From assembly GCF_025917315.1 (NCBI RefSeq), contig NZ_CP080627.1:1736001-1800000 (forward strand): a stretch of DNA of 64,000 nucleotides. Direction: 5' to 3'. This document shows, piece after piece, positions 26,135 through 34,861 of the stretch; the first letter of the stretch is position 1; every line of letters starts with the position of its first letter. The stretch comes from Halomonas qaidamensis. Its GTDB lineage: Bacteria > Pseudomonadota > Gammaproteobacteria > Pseudomonadales > Halomonadaceae. The notes beneath the pieces were generated by a model. That model was not told the origin of the DNA. It saw nothing but the letters and a program-made list of their open reading frames with translations, and did not search any database. Both the position numbers and the translations under genes were made by a program.

Positions 26135-27169
26135 ATGCTCTATCGCATTCAAAACGATGATGAGACCGGATATCTCGAACGTCATAATGCTACGACGCTT
26201 CAATCGTTATCTTCCCATTACAAAGAAGCTGACTTGCAGCGGTGGATTTTCCACCATTTAGATTCGGTTTTGCGCACGGATGAGTTGCTCCCTATTCAGC
26301 AAGCCACTAGAGGTGAAGAAGCTGATATTACTGCCGTAGATGCTAGCGGACGACTTTTTATTTTTGAGTTAAAGCGCTGGGAGGCACACTCTGAAAACCT
26401 TTTACAAGTCATGCGTTATGCCCAAATTTCCAGCCAGTGTGGCTACGAGCATCTCAACAAGCTATATCAAAAGCTGAATAAGTCAGAAGGACAGCTAAGC
26501 GAAGTTCATCAAGAGGTCTTCGGGCTTTCAAATCCCTTAGAAAGGGCTGCATGGAACCATGATCAAGTGTTAGTGGTGATCACCAATGGACTCGACTATG
26601 CGACGCGAAAAGCGATTAAATATTGGAATAGCAAAGGGATTAACATTCGTGCCTGGATATATCGGGTTTACGAGATTAACGGGCAGCCTTTCTTGGATAT
26701 CAATGCATTTGGGCAAGAAGACGATCCCCACGAGGATCGCCCAATGCGTTATCACCTGGTTAATACCAATCACAGCAATGATCCCATTTCGCATCATTAC
26801 ATGCTGGATGAGGGGCGCGCCGCTGCCTTTTATACACCCTGGAAAAACAAGATAGATAATATCGAGAAAGGGGATTGGGTATTTCTCTACTATAGTGGGC
26901 ACGGGGTAGTGGCTTACGGTAAATGCCAGTCAGAAACGCCTTCTTTAAAGGCACCACCACACGCACTTGAAGATCATCATCAAGAGCATTTCGTGACGTT
27001 ATCGCCATTCTATCGGCTTGAGCGTAGTGTTAGTCCTTCAGAGTTGCGAGATGCGGCGGGTTATCATGTGCCATTAGTCAGCACTTACACCCAGTTACGC
27101 ACGACGGGCGGCGATTCATTGAAAAGCCATTGTGAACGGTTTAGGCAAGCAGACTCTCAAAGCATGTAA
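26135..27169 (+). CDS. PD-(D/E)XK nuclease joined to an EVE/PUA-like domain
   Basis: The N-terminal part (about 25-110) has a nuclease core with Asp64 (EEADITAVDA) and E78-x-K80 (LFIFELKRW), like the NucS/DUF91-type endonucleases. The C-terminal part (about 215-335) looks like an EVE or PUA-like base-reading domain: YHLVNTNHSND, then KIDNIEKGDWVFLYYSGHGVVAYGKC. EVE/YTH/PUA domains fused to nucleases often read modified cytosines and cut modified phage DNA (type IV-like). That function is inferred. It lies 9 bases before hsdR, so it belongs to the operon. Confidence 0.75.
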   Translation: MLYRIQNDDETGYLERHNATTLQSLSSHYKEADLQRWIFHHLDSVLRTDELLPIQQATRGEEADITAVDASGRLFIFELKRWEAHSENLLQVMRYAQISSQCGYEHLNKLYQKLNKSEGQLSEVHQEVFGLSNPLERAAWNHDQVLVVITNGLDYATRKAIKYWNSKGINIRAWIYRVYEINGQPFLDINAFGQEDDPHEDRPMRYHLVNTNHSNDPISHHYMLDEGRAAAFYTPWKNKIDNIEKGDWVFLYYSGHGVVAYGKCQSETPSLKAPPHALEDHHQEHFVTLSPFYRLERSVSPSELRDAAGYHVPLVSTYTQLRTTGGDSLKSHCERFRQADSQSM

Positions 27170-27178
27170 GGATTTTAA

Positions 27179-30100
27179 ATGGCGGACTGCAGGGAAGCCC
27201 AGTTTCAACAAGACATCATCGACGCCATGGCCACCGGTGGTTGGGCAGTGGGCACTGCCAGCGGCTATGACCGTACCACAGCACTTTATACCGAAGATCT
27301 GCTGGGGTATGTGCAGGAAGCCTGGCCCGAGCGGTGGGAGAAGTTCTGTAAGGCTAACCCGCAATCGTCTGAAACGGTGTTTGTGCAGAAGGTGGTACGC
27401 GAGCTGGAACAGGCGGGCACGCTAGAGGTGCTGCGCCATGGCTTTAAAGTGCCGGGCGTGACGTTCGACCTGTGCAGCTTCAAACCAGATCACGGCATGA
27501 ACCCTGAAGCGCTTTCTCGCTATCGTGCCAACCGCTTGCGCGTGGTACCGGAAGTATCTTACTCGCCCCATGCGCGTGAAAAAGGGAACGGTGGTCAGAG
27601 CTACAACCCACGTTTAGACTTGGTCTTGTTTGTAAACGGTATTCCGACCGCAACACTGGAGCTAAAAAGTGAGTTCAAGCAGTCGGTAGAAAACGCCAAG
27701 CGCCAGTACCGCAATGACCGCCCGCTGAAAGACCCCATCACGCGCAAGATCGAGCCGCTGCTGGCGTTTAAGCGCGGCGCGCTGGTGCATTTTGCCGTTA
27801 GCCAAGCAGAAGTGGCGATGACCACCAAGTTGGCGGGCAAAGAGACGTTTTTTCTGCCGTTCAACCTGGGCAGCGAAGGCGGCGGTGCCGGTAATCCACC
27901 CGCAAAAGATGACAATAGCTACGCCACAAGCTACTTGTGGGAGCGTGTGCTATTGCCGGATGCATGGCTGAAGATTCTCGGGCGCTTTTTGCACCTGGAG
28001 CAGAAAACCACCGAAGACTTTCACGGTCGACGCAAAACGAAAGAAACGCTGATTTTCCCGCGCTACCACCAATGGGAAGTGGTTAATCAGCTGATTGAGA
28101 CCACCCAAGCCGAAGATGGCGGCCAGCGCTATCTAGTTCAGCACAGCGCTGGTTCGGGTAAATCCAACTCGATTGCCTGGCTGGCCCACCAGCTCGCCAA
28201 CCTCTATGACGAAAGCGGCCAGCACAAGCGCTTCAACTCAGTGATTGTGGTGACCGACCGCACCGTGCTGGATAGCCAGCTGCAAAACACCATTTACCAG
28301 TTTGAACATGCCCATGGCGTGGTCTGCCCGATCACCCGCGATGTCGGCAACCAGAGCAAATCTGAACAGCTGGCGGAGGCGCTGGCGAGCAATACCCGCA
28401 TCATCATCGTCACGATCCAGACCTTTCCTGCACTGTTCGATGCGCTGGATAAGCGGCCTACGCTTGCCGAAGGTCGCTATGCGGTGATTGCTGACGAAGC
28501 TCACTCTTCACAAGCGGGTGATTCTGCGCGCAAGCTCAAGGCGCTGTTAGCGGCTGCTGGCGAGAGCGCGGAAGATGATGAGGAAATCAGTGCAGAAGCA
28601 ATGCTGGATGCAGCCGTGTCTACGCGTCGCCCTAATGAGCGCATCAGCTACTACGCCTTTACTGCCACACCCAAAGCCAAAACATTAGAACTGTTTGGCC
28701 GTGTACCAGACCTAAGCTTGCCGCCAAGTGCGGACAACAAACCTGAGCCATTTCATCTCTACTCAATGCGCCAGGCTATCGAGGAAGGCTTCATTCTTGA
28801 TGTGCTGCGCAACTATGTGACTTACAGCACCGCCTGGAAACTGGCCCATTTAGAAGATGAAGAGCAGGAAGTAGACGCCAAGAAAGCCTCCCGTGCATTA
28901 GCCAAGTGGGTGCGCCTGCATCCTTACAACATTGCCCAGCGCGTAGAGGTCATTGTTGAGCACTTTCGCGCCAATGTGCGCCACCTGCTAGATGGCCAAG
29001 CCAAAGCGATGGTGGTTACCGCCAGCCGCCAAGAGGCGGTGCGCTACCAGCTGGCTATGCGCCAGTATGTGGAAGCTCAAGGCTATAGCGACGTGCATCC
29101 CTTGGTGGCCTTTTCCGGCAGCGTACCGGCAGATGAGATCATTCCTGAAGAAGTCAGCGAAACCAGCAAGCTACTCAATCCCGGCGTGCGTGGGCGTGAT
29201 TTAGCAGCGGCGTTAGATACCGACGATTTCAACGTGATGATTGCGGCCAACAAATATCAGACCGGCTTTGATCAGCCCAAGCTATGTGCCATGTACGTGG
29301 ACAAGAAGCTGCAGGGCGTAGATTGCGTGCAGACGCTCTCGCGGCTGAACCGTCTGTTTCCCGGCAAACAGACGTTTATCCTCGATTTCTTCAATGAACC
29401 ACAAGAAATTTTAGAAGCGTTTGCGCCGTACTATCGGAAAGCGACGTTGGCAGATGTGTCCGATCCCCAGGTGGTGTATGACCTTAAACGCACATTGGAT
29501 GCGGGTGGCATTTATCACTGGCCAGAGGTAGAAGCGTTTGCTACTGCTTTCTTTGACCCCAAAGCACCCGCCTCACGATTAAGTTACTACTGCCAGCCCG
29601 CTCAAGATCGCTTCAAAAAGCGCTATGAAGTCACCGTCGAGCAACAGCAAACCTGGAAGGAAGCCCGCTACCAAGCGGAGCAGCAGGGCGATGACAAAGG
29701 CATAAAGCGTGCCGTGCAGGAGCTGGAAGACGCAGGCAAGACCCGCGATGAGCTTGACCTGTTCCGTAAAAACTTACAAAGCTTTGTGCGCACCTATGAA
29801 TTTCTCAGTCAGATCATCCACTTCGATGATGCTGAATTAGAGCAGCTGTGCGTGTATGCCAAGCACTTGTACCCCTTGCTACGTATTGATCGGTTATTAA
29901 TTGGCGACCCTATTGATGTCAGCGAACTTGAGCTGGACAGCTATCGGCTGACCAAACGCGCTGAACAGCGCCTCTCGCTTGAAGAAGAGAGCGGCGACTA
30001 CGGTTTGAAACCGATCACCGAGGTGGGTTCGGGCAAGCCTCATGACCCAGAGACACAGCTCCTTAATGAGATCATCGAGCGTTTAAATGACCTCTACGGC

Positions 30101-30376
30101 GCAGATATCAGCGATGGAGATAAGCTGCATTTTGCCAACGGTATTGCCGACCGTATTGAACATGATGATGCTGTCATGGCCCAGATCAATCACCATGATG
30201 AGGCCCAAGTAATGCACGGGCTGTTTCCCAAACGCGTCACTGACGCCGTGTTAGATGCCATGAACGACCATGAAAAGCTCAGTATGCCGTTACTGGAGAA
30301 CGAAGAAACCGGCAGGCAGTTTGCGCTACTGATCTTGAAGCTACTCACAGGTCGGCAGCTTGATGGTCGAATCTAG
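27179..30376 (+). CDS. hsdR: Type I restriction endonuclease and translocase subunit HsdR
   Basis: This 1065-aa subunit translocates DNA and cuts it. It has an N-terminal PD-(D/E)XK nuclease domain (about 150-190, core VNGIPTATLELKSE), Walker A AGSGKS (324-329), DEAH motif ADEAHSSQ (Asp439, Glu440), motif III AFTATPKAKT, and helicase lobe 2 (ANKYQTGFDQPKL, then LSRLNR). The C-terminal 250 residues are helical and would bind HsdM. AAGGA precedes ATG 27179. It closes the operon; all key motifs are intact. Confidence 0.96.
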   Translation: MADCREAQFQQDIIDAMATGGWAVGTASGYDRTTALYTEDLLGYVQEAWPERWEKFCKANPQSSETVFVQKVVRELEQAGTLEVLRHGFKVPGVTFDLCSFKPDHGMNPEALSRYRANRLRVVPEVSYSPHAREKGNGGQSYNPRLDLVLFVNGIPTATLELKSEFKQSVENAKRQYRNDRPLKDPITRKIEPLLAFKRGALVHFAVSQAEVAMTTKLAGKETFFLPFNLGSEGGGAGNPPAKDDNSYATSYLWERVLLPDAWLKILGRFLHLEQKTTEDFHGRRKTKETLIFPRYHQWEVVNQLIETTQAEDGGQRYLVQHSAGSGKSNSIAWLAHQLANLYDESGQHKRFNSVIVVTDRTVLDSQLQNTIYQFEHAHGVVCPITRDVGNQSKSEQLAEALASNTRIIIVTIQTFPALFDALDKRPTLAEGRYAVIADEAHSSQAGDSARKLKALLAAAGESAEDDEEISAEAMLDAAVSTRRPNERISYYAFTATPKAKTLELFGRVPDLSLPPSADNKPEPFHLYSMRQAIEEGFILDVLRNYVTYSTAWKLAHLEDEEQEVDAKKASRALAKWVRLHPYNIAQRVEVIVEHFRANVRHLLDGQAKAMVVTASRQEAVRYQLAMRQYVEAQGYSDVHPLVAFSGSVPADEIIPEEVSETSKLLNPGVRGRDLAAALDTDDFNVMIAANKYQTGFDQPKLCAMYVDKKLQGVDCVQTLSRLNRLFPGKQTFILDFFNEPQEILEAFAPYYRKATLADVSDPQVVYDLKRTLDAGGIYHWPEVEAFATAFFDPKAPASRLSYYCQPAQDRFKKRYEVTVEQQQTWKEARYQAEQQGDDKGIKRAVQELEDAGKTRDELDLFRKNLQSFVRTYEFLSQIIHFDDAELEQLCVYAKHLYPLLRIDRLLIGDPIDVSELELDSYRLTKRAEQRLSLEEESGDYGLKPITEVGSGKPHDPETQLLNEIIERLNDLYGADISDGDKLHFANGIADRIEHDDAVMAQINHHDEAQVMHGLFPKRVTDAVLDAMNDHEKLSMPLLENEETGRQFALLILKLLTGRQLDGRI

Positions 30377-30483
30377 CGTATGATAGTGGCTTCAAACGTG
30401 GTGGTCTCATCACGACACTGCAAAGATTTTACTGCCTGCGTCAGGTGGATGATTTACATCACATGGGTTGGAGGACACGGTGA

Positions 30484-31587
30484 ATGGCTAAAGTTGGCTA
30501 CCTCACGCACCTAGAAATTAATGGTTTTCGCTCTATCGAGTCTACATCGCTAGAGCTCAAGCCACTGAACGTGCTAATTGGCCCCAATGGTGCGGGGAAG
30601 TCGAACTTCATCAATTTTTTTCGCTTCATGAATAAGCTGCTTCAAAAAGATTTGCAGCTATATGTGGCGGAACAGGGCGGGGCGGATGCGCTGCTTCATT
30701 TTGGCCGAAAACAGACTCCCACGCTTTCAACGTACTTGCGCTTTGACCCAAACAGCTATGGGGCAACCTTGATTCCATCACAAGATGGACGCTTAGTCTT
30801 TAAAGAGGAGTTTTGCGAGTTTTTTGCTGACGCCATAGGCTTTTCAGGTGGCGACAAAAAAAAAGCGCTTGCTAAGCCTGGTGCTGACGAATCAGCCTTG
30901 CCAGCCCCGCAGGGTATGACTATTGCAGGTAATGTGGCTAAGCACATTTCTGACTGGAAGGTATATCACTTTCATGACACCAGCAGCAGTGCGCCTATGA
31001 AGCAAGCGGGAGAGCTGTTGGACAGTGACCGATTACGCGAGCAGGGCGAAAACTTAGCGGCTTTCCTTTATGACATTCAGACGCACAACCCAGATGTCTA
31101 TAAGCGAATTGTATCTACGATCCAGCGGGTTGCGCCGTTTTTTCACGATTTCATACTGGCACCTGAACGGCATAACGACAGCAAAATTCGGCTGCGTTGG
31201 AAACATAAAGGCAGCGACGCCTATTTTGATGCGCATGCACTTTCAGACGGTACGCTGCGCTTTATTTGTATGGCTACCTTACTGCTACAGCCCAGCCTAC
31301 CTTCCCTGATATTGTTAGATGAACCTGAGCTAGGTTTGCACCCGTATGCCATACAGCTATTGGGTTCCATGCTTAGGCTGGTTAGCCAATCAACTCAAAT
31401 TATTATCTCTACGCAGTCAGTCTCGTTGGCTAATGAGTTTGGCGCTGACGATGTGGTCGTTGTGGAGCATTACGAAAATCGATCGACTTTTAAACGATTA
31501 GATGCGGGCGCGCTAGAAGCGTGGCTTGATGACTACCGTCTAGGAGACCTTTGGGAGAAAAATCTGCTGGGAGGTACGCCAGCATGA
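30484..31587 (+). CDS. ABC-type AAA ATPase (AAA_21/COG4637-like), partner of DUF4276
   Basis: A 367-aa SMC/OLD-like ATPase: Walker A GPNGAGKS (33-40), signature LSDGT (253-257), Walker B LILLDEPE with Glu280, D-loop GLHP, and H-switch ISTQS. The middle region (about 100-230) carries an insertion with charged helices. GGAGGA precedes the ATG. Its stop overlaps the next start (ATGA). Such ATPases paired with a small TOPRIM-like protein form phage-defence systems (OLD/Gabija-, PARIS- or RloA-type); assignment to one is not possible here. Confidence 0.85.
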   Translation: MAKVGYLTHLEINGFRSIESTSLELKPLNVLIGPNGAGKSNFINFFRFMNKLLQKDLQLYVAEQGGADALLHFGRKQTPTLSTYLRFDPNSYGATLIPSQDGRLVFKEEFCEFFADAIGFSGGDKKKALAKPGADESALPAPQGMTIAGNVAKHISDWKVYHFHDTSSSAPMKQAGELLDSDRLREQGENLAAFLYDIQTHNPDVYKRIVSTIQRVAPFFHDFILAPERHNDSKIRLRWKHKGSDAYFDAHALSDGTLRFICMATLLLQPSLPSLILLDEPELGLHPYAIQLLGSMLRLVSQSTQIIISTQSVSLANEFGADDVVVVEHYENRSTFKRLDAGALEAWLDDYRLGDLWEKNLLGGTPA

Positions 31588-32177
31588 TTCGATTGGGTAT
31601 TAGTGTTGAAGGGGCAACGGAACGCGAGTTTGTGACGCGGGTATTGGCACCGGTATTGGCACATAACAACGTGTTTGTGTATCCCATTGATATGCATGGG
31701 CGTGTTTCGCTAGAGCGTGTTGAAAAAGAGCTTAGCAAGCTGCTTGCGATGTTTGACCATGTGACCACATTCTACGATTTCTATGGATTTCATAAACGGC
31801 CAGAGGGTAGTGTTGATGCGTTAGAAGCAGCGATCAACGATTTGATACCAGCCGATAAACGGCATCGATTCACGCCATACGTTCAGCAGTATGAATTTGA
31901 AGCGCTGGTACTCGCAGTGCCTGACCGTGCGGAAAGTGTCATTGGCATCAATGGCCTGGGAGATAAGATTCGTCAGATAGTTGATCAGTGTGGTGGGGCT
32001 GAACAAGTCAACGATGGTTATGAAACCTGCCCCTCACGGCGTATTAAAGCGATTGCCCCTCAGTATGATAAAAAATTCCATGGTCCAGTGACGTTAGAAG
32101 ATGGTTTGCAGGAGGCGAGGGCAGCTTGCCCTCGCTTTGATGCTTGGCTGACTGCCATAGAACAGCTCAAAAAATAA
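31584..32177 (+). CDS. DUF4276 family protein (TOPRIM-like candidate effector)
   Basis: A 197-aa protein opening with ISVEGATEREF. Glu9 and Glu13 match the first acidic motif of TOPRIM-like nucleases, and Asp65 in TTFYDFYGF would serve as the second. The C-terminal half contains QQYEFEALVLA and CPSRRIKAI, typical of DUF4276. It is coupled by 4-base overlap to the ATPase upstream. By analogy with PARIS (ATPase plus TOPRIM nuclease) I infer an effector nuclease held by the ATPase; that is untested. Confidence 0.85.
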   Translation: MIRLGISVEGATEREFVTRVLAPVLAHNNVFVYPIDMHGRVSLERVEKELSKLLAMFDHVTTFYDFYGFHKRPEGSVDALEAAINDLIPADKRHRFTPYVQQYEFEALVLAVPDRAESVIGINGLGDKIRQIVDQCGGAEQVNDGYETCPSRRIKAIAPQYDKKFHGPVTLEDGLQEARAACPRFDAWLTAIEQLKK

Positions 32178-32251
32178 AAATATGATTAAATATAATTTAA
32201 TTCTGGCCGATAGCTCTATTGCAGCATTCAAAAGCTAAAAAAGGATTTGCA

Positions 32252-32728
32252 ATGAAATTAGCAACTGCTATGGCAGTTTCGTGCGTGATTGGATTGGCGG
32301 CTATGCCTGTTACTGCCAATGCCTACTTTGGTGAGCCTGGTACCTGGGCAAGTGGTTGGGGCCAAGGAACGGCAGAGTATATGGCGGTAAGTTCTGACGG
32401 CTCTGCTGAGTTGTACATTGCATGTAATGATGAAAACCCAGTGAGCATGACGCTGACTATTGACGGTATCGCTTACGGGAATGACCGGCAGGGTGAGTTC
32501 AATCTTGTACTGGATGGTTATGAAATATCCATTCCACATTTCACTAATTCACGCGCGCACGCTGAAGGGTTCCTTTATGCTTGGGAACGCATGCGTAAAG
32601 CCACAAGTATTATTGCTGTGACAGATGATGGTAAGCGTGTGGAGCTTCCAAGTCGTGGCTCTGCGGCAGCACTGCCAAGTGTTGACTCTCCCGCGATGGG
32701 CTGTAAAACACAATTCTACTCGTTCTGA
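32252..32728 (+). CDS. Exported protein of unknown function, 158 aa
   Basis: It starts with a clear Sec signal peptide (KLATAMAVSCVIGLAAMPV, cleavage probably after TANA at about residue 24). The mature part is beta-rich with two cysteines (YIACNDE, MGCKTQF) that could form a disulfide. AAGGA precedes ATG 32252. It is transcribed in the same direction as the ATPase/DUF4276 pair, 74 bases behind it, and may be a passenger gene at the element's end. A hairpin terminator follows. Confidence 0.75.
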   Translation: MKLATAMAVSCVIGLAAMPVTANAYFGEPGTWASGWGQGTAEYMAVSSDGSAELYIACNDENPVSMTLTIDGIAYGNDRQGEFNLVLDGYEISIPHFTNSRAHAEGFLYAWERMRKATSIIAVTDDGKRVELPSRGSAAALPSVDSPAMGCKTQFYSF

Positions 32729-32733
32729 AGGAT

Positions 32734-32762
32734 TTTAGGCGCTGTGCCAAGCAGCGCCTAAA
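32734..32762. terminator. Bidirectional hairpin between the exported protein and the integrase
   Basis: A perfect 11-bp stem TTTAGGCGCTG (32734-32744) / CAGCGCCTAAA (32752-32762) with a 7-base loop, lying between convergent genes. The decayed copy keeps both arms exactly (34831-34841, 34849-34859) while the loop differs, which supports a real function of the fold. Confidence 0.85.
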
Positions 32763-32777
32763 TATGACAGTTGTTCC

Positions 32778-33968
32778 TTAAAGGATGTAATCCGCCCATT
32801 CCTGCATCATTGCTCTACGCTTTTCAAACAGATCTCCACGTCGATAGGCGGCTTCCACTTTGTTTTCAATGGCATGTGCTAACGCCATTTCAGCTACATC
32901 CCTAGGGTAGCTCGTTACCTCGCCTGTCCAATCCCTAAAGCTTGAGCGGAAACCGTGGGGTACAAAGTAACCTTGCTCGCCGTTTGGTCCGTACCCCAGC
33001 CCCCGCATGAACTGTAAAAGAGACATATTGGAAAGTGGGCGGCCAGTTTTCATGCCTGGAAAAATATGGTTGTTACCTTTCATGCGCGGGAGAGTAAGAA
33101 GCAGATCTACTGTTTGACTAGATAATGGCACCCTGTGCTCACGATTCGCTTTCATACGTGTGGCGGGTATCTGCCAAGTTGATTTTGCTATGTCGATTTC
33201 ATGCCACTCAGCATTGAGTACTTCTGACGTGCGAGTAGCGGTCAATATGAGGAACTGCAGCGCCTTAGAAGACATGCTGTTGTAATGCTGAATTGAGTTC
33301 ATAAACGCCGTTACTTGCTCGTAAGGCATAGCAGGGTGGTGATTCACCTTTTGTATCCGTGATGGCTTAGCCAGCAGCTTGTCGAGATGGCCACGCCAGC
33401 GGGCAGGATTAACCGGGTCGCGATATTCATGTGCTGCTGCGAAGTCTAATACGTTTTCAATACGCCCTTGTACACGCTTAGCGGTCTCGTTTTTGGCCGT
33501 CCAGATAGGCGTTAAAATCTTCAATATATCCTGCGTGGTGACCTCCTCTACTGGAAGGTTGCCTATTACCGGGCGCACGTATGTTTTAAGCGTGCTTACC
33601 CATTGACGCGCATGTTTAGCATTCCGCCAGCTGCGGCGGTGCGACTGGATATAGCGTGCTGCGCAGTGCGTAAACGTCACAGGCCCCGCTTCTGTATCAG
33701 CTTTCTGTTCACGAGCTGACAGCGGGTCGATACCCTGCTTAACGAGCTTGCGTTGCTCAGAAGCTACATCTCTTGCCTCAGATAGAGATGTATCTGCATA
33801 GCTACCAAGACCCATATCTCTCAGCTTGCCATCCCAGCGGAAACGGTAAATCCAGCTTGCGCCGCCACCTTTACCAATTTTGAGGTACAGCCCATCCCCA
33901 TCATTGGTCATGCCAGGGTTTGATTCCCTGACCAGCTTTTGAACGCCTTTAGTCGTCAGTTTTCCCAT
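32778..33968 (-). CDS. P4-type tyrosine integrase (DUF4102 arm-binding domain)
   Basis: A 396-aa site-specific recombinase: N-terminal arm-type DNA-binding domain (about 1-90, WIYRFRWDGKLRDMGLG), core-binding helices (95-185), and a catalytic domain with Arg246 (TATRTSEV), His338-Arg341 (PHGFRSS), His365 and the nucleophile Tyr375 (AAYRRGD). All catalytic residues are present. Members usually integrate at the 3' end of a tRNA or tmRNA gene. It sits at the right end of the element, facing inward, with its promoter side towards the candidate attachment site. Confidence 0.95.
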   Translation of the reverse strand: MGKLTTKGVQKLVRESNPGMTNDGDGLYLKIGKGGGASWIYRFRWDGKLRDMGLGSYADTSLSEARDVASEQRKLVKQGIDPLSAREQKADTEAGPVTFTHCAARYIQSHRRSWRNAKHARQWVSTLKTYVRPVIGNLPVEEVTTQDILKILTPIWTAKNETAKRVQGRIENVLDFAAAHEYRDPVNPARWRGHLDKLLAKPSRIQKVNHHPAMPYEQVTAFMNSIQHYNSMSSKALQFLILTATRTSEVLNAEWHEIDIAKSTWQIPATRMKANREHRVPLSSQTVDLLLTLPRMKGNNHIFPGMKTGRPLSNMSLLQFMRGLGYGPNGEQGYFVPHGFRSSFRDWTGEVTSYPRDVAEMALAHAIENKVEAAYRRGDLFEKRRAMMQEWADYIL

Positions 33969-34202
33969 AGCCGCTATCCCCGTAGTAGGTTTTCAGCGTA
34001 CCATATCCCAGCCCATACTCCAGCCCATACTTGGTCTCTGTTTTACGTAATATAAGAATGGATGGGACTGGACTGCTTTAGCTGTTTTTTTATTTTAAAT
34101 CAGTAGCTTGGTGGAAGGCATTGGATGCTGTTGGATATTTAATATACGGACTGTCCCTCCGCCAAGTATTACGAATAAGCCGCTGATTTCAGCGGCTTTT
34201 TT
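33969..34202. promoter_or_regulatory. Integrase promoter region and candidate attachment site with terminator
   Basis: Between the integrase and the decayed copy. GTCCCTCCGCCA (34152-34163) looks like the 3' end of a tRNA including CCA, followed 14 bases later by a strong terminator: AAGCCGCTGA (34177-34186) / TCAGCGGCTT (34189-34198) plus T run. No tRNA body can be folded upstream, so this would be only the duplicated 3' tail left at an attachment junction. Direct repeats CAGCCCATACT and CAGCCCATACT at about 34010-34030 could be integrase arm sites. Confidence 0.5.
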
Positions 34203-34308
34203 GTGTCTGTAATTTAGCCATTGCTGTGAAACATCGAAGGTGCTCGGTTGGCGGCACAGATGTGTATGATAGTACCCATTAATTTTCACTAAATTTGGGG
34301 AAGCCTCT

Positions 34309-34825
34309 GTGAACACGGAAAGTCACTCTCAGCTTGCTACTTTGATCTAGTCGGTCGCTGCCCTATTACGCGGCGATTGACCTAAGCCCCGCGCAAGTTA
34401 GCAACCACGGCATGGGCGGCATCTTTGAAGAACTGATTCGCAAGTTCGCCGAAAGCTCCAACGAAACCGCCGGGGAGTACTTCACGCCTCGCGATATCGT
34501 CCACCTGACGACCTCACTAGTGCTGACAGGCCAGGAAGAAAAGCTCAAGCCCAATAGCATTGTTACCGTGTATGACCCAACGGCGGGCACTGGCGGGTCT
34601 CTTAAAGCGACGAGTACGTTCAGTAGGTCAGCGTGGGTGTGACGGTCTCGCTGCATGGGCAAGAGCTGAACCCCGAGTCCTACGCCATCTGCAAGGGCGA
34701 TATGCTGGTTAAAGCAATACGCTTTCCGACGACCAGCTGGCGGGCGCTTTGACTACATGCTTTCCAATCCGCCGTCTGGTGTGGAGTGGAAGAAGGTACA
34801 GAAGCAAGTCACCGACGAGTTCTGA
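34309..34825 (+). pseudogene. hsdM remnant
   Basis: It starts with the same GTG and codons as the intact hsdM, but a TGG has become TAG at codon 13. About 359 bases are then lost between two copies of GCGGCGATT (equivalent to 21510-21518 and 21869-21877 in the intact gene). The SAM motif region (DPTAGTGG) is still recognisable, followed by frameshifts and further small losses. Not functional. Confidence 0.9.
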
Positions 34826-34830
34826 ATGCT

Positions 34831-34859
34831 TTTAGGCGCTGCCTTAAACAGCGCCTAAA
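34831..34859. terminator. Conserved hairpin in the decayed copy
   Basis: The arms TTTAGGCGCTG / CAGCGCCTAAA are identical to those at 32734-32762, with a different 7-base loop (CCTTAAA against TGCCAAG). Confidence 0.8.
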
Positions 34860-34861
34860 TG

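Noticed and set aside
27132..27425. Overlapping 97-codon frame at the start of hsdR
   Set aside because: It is a shifted frame within hsdR with arginine/cysteine-rich, shadow-like composition.
34130..34163. Complete tRNA gene
   Set aside because: Only the last bases resemble a tRNA 3' end; no T-loop GTTCRA, anticodon arm or D-arm can be found.
34412..34642. Separate short methyltransferase gene
   Set aside because: It is the middle of the decayed hsdM copy, bounded by stops and a deletion.
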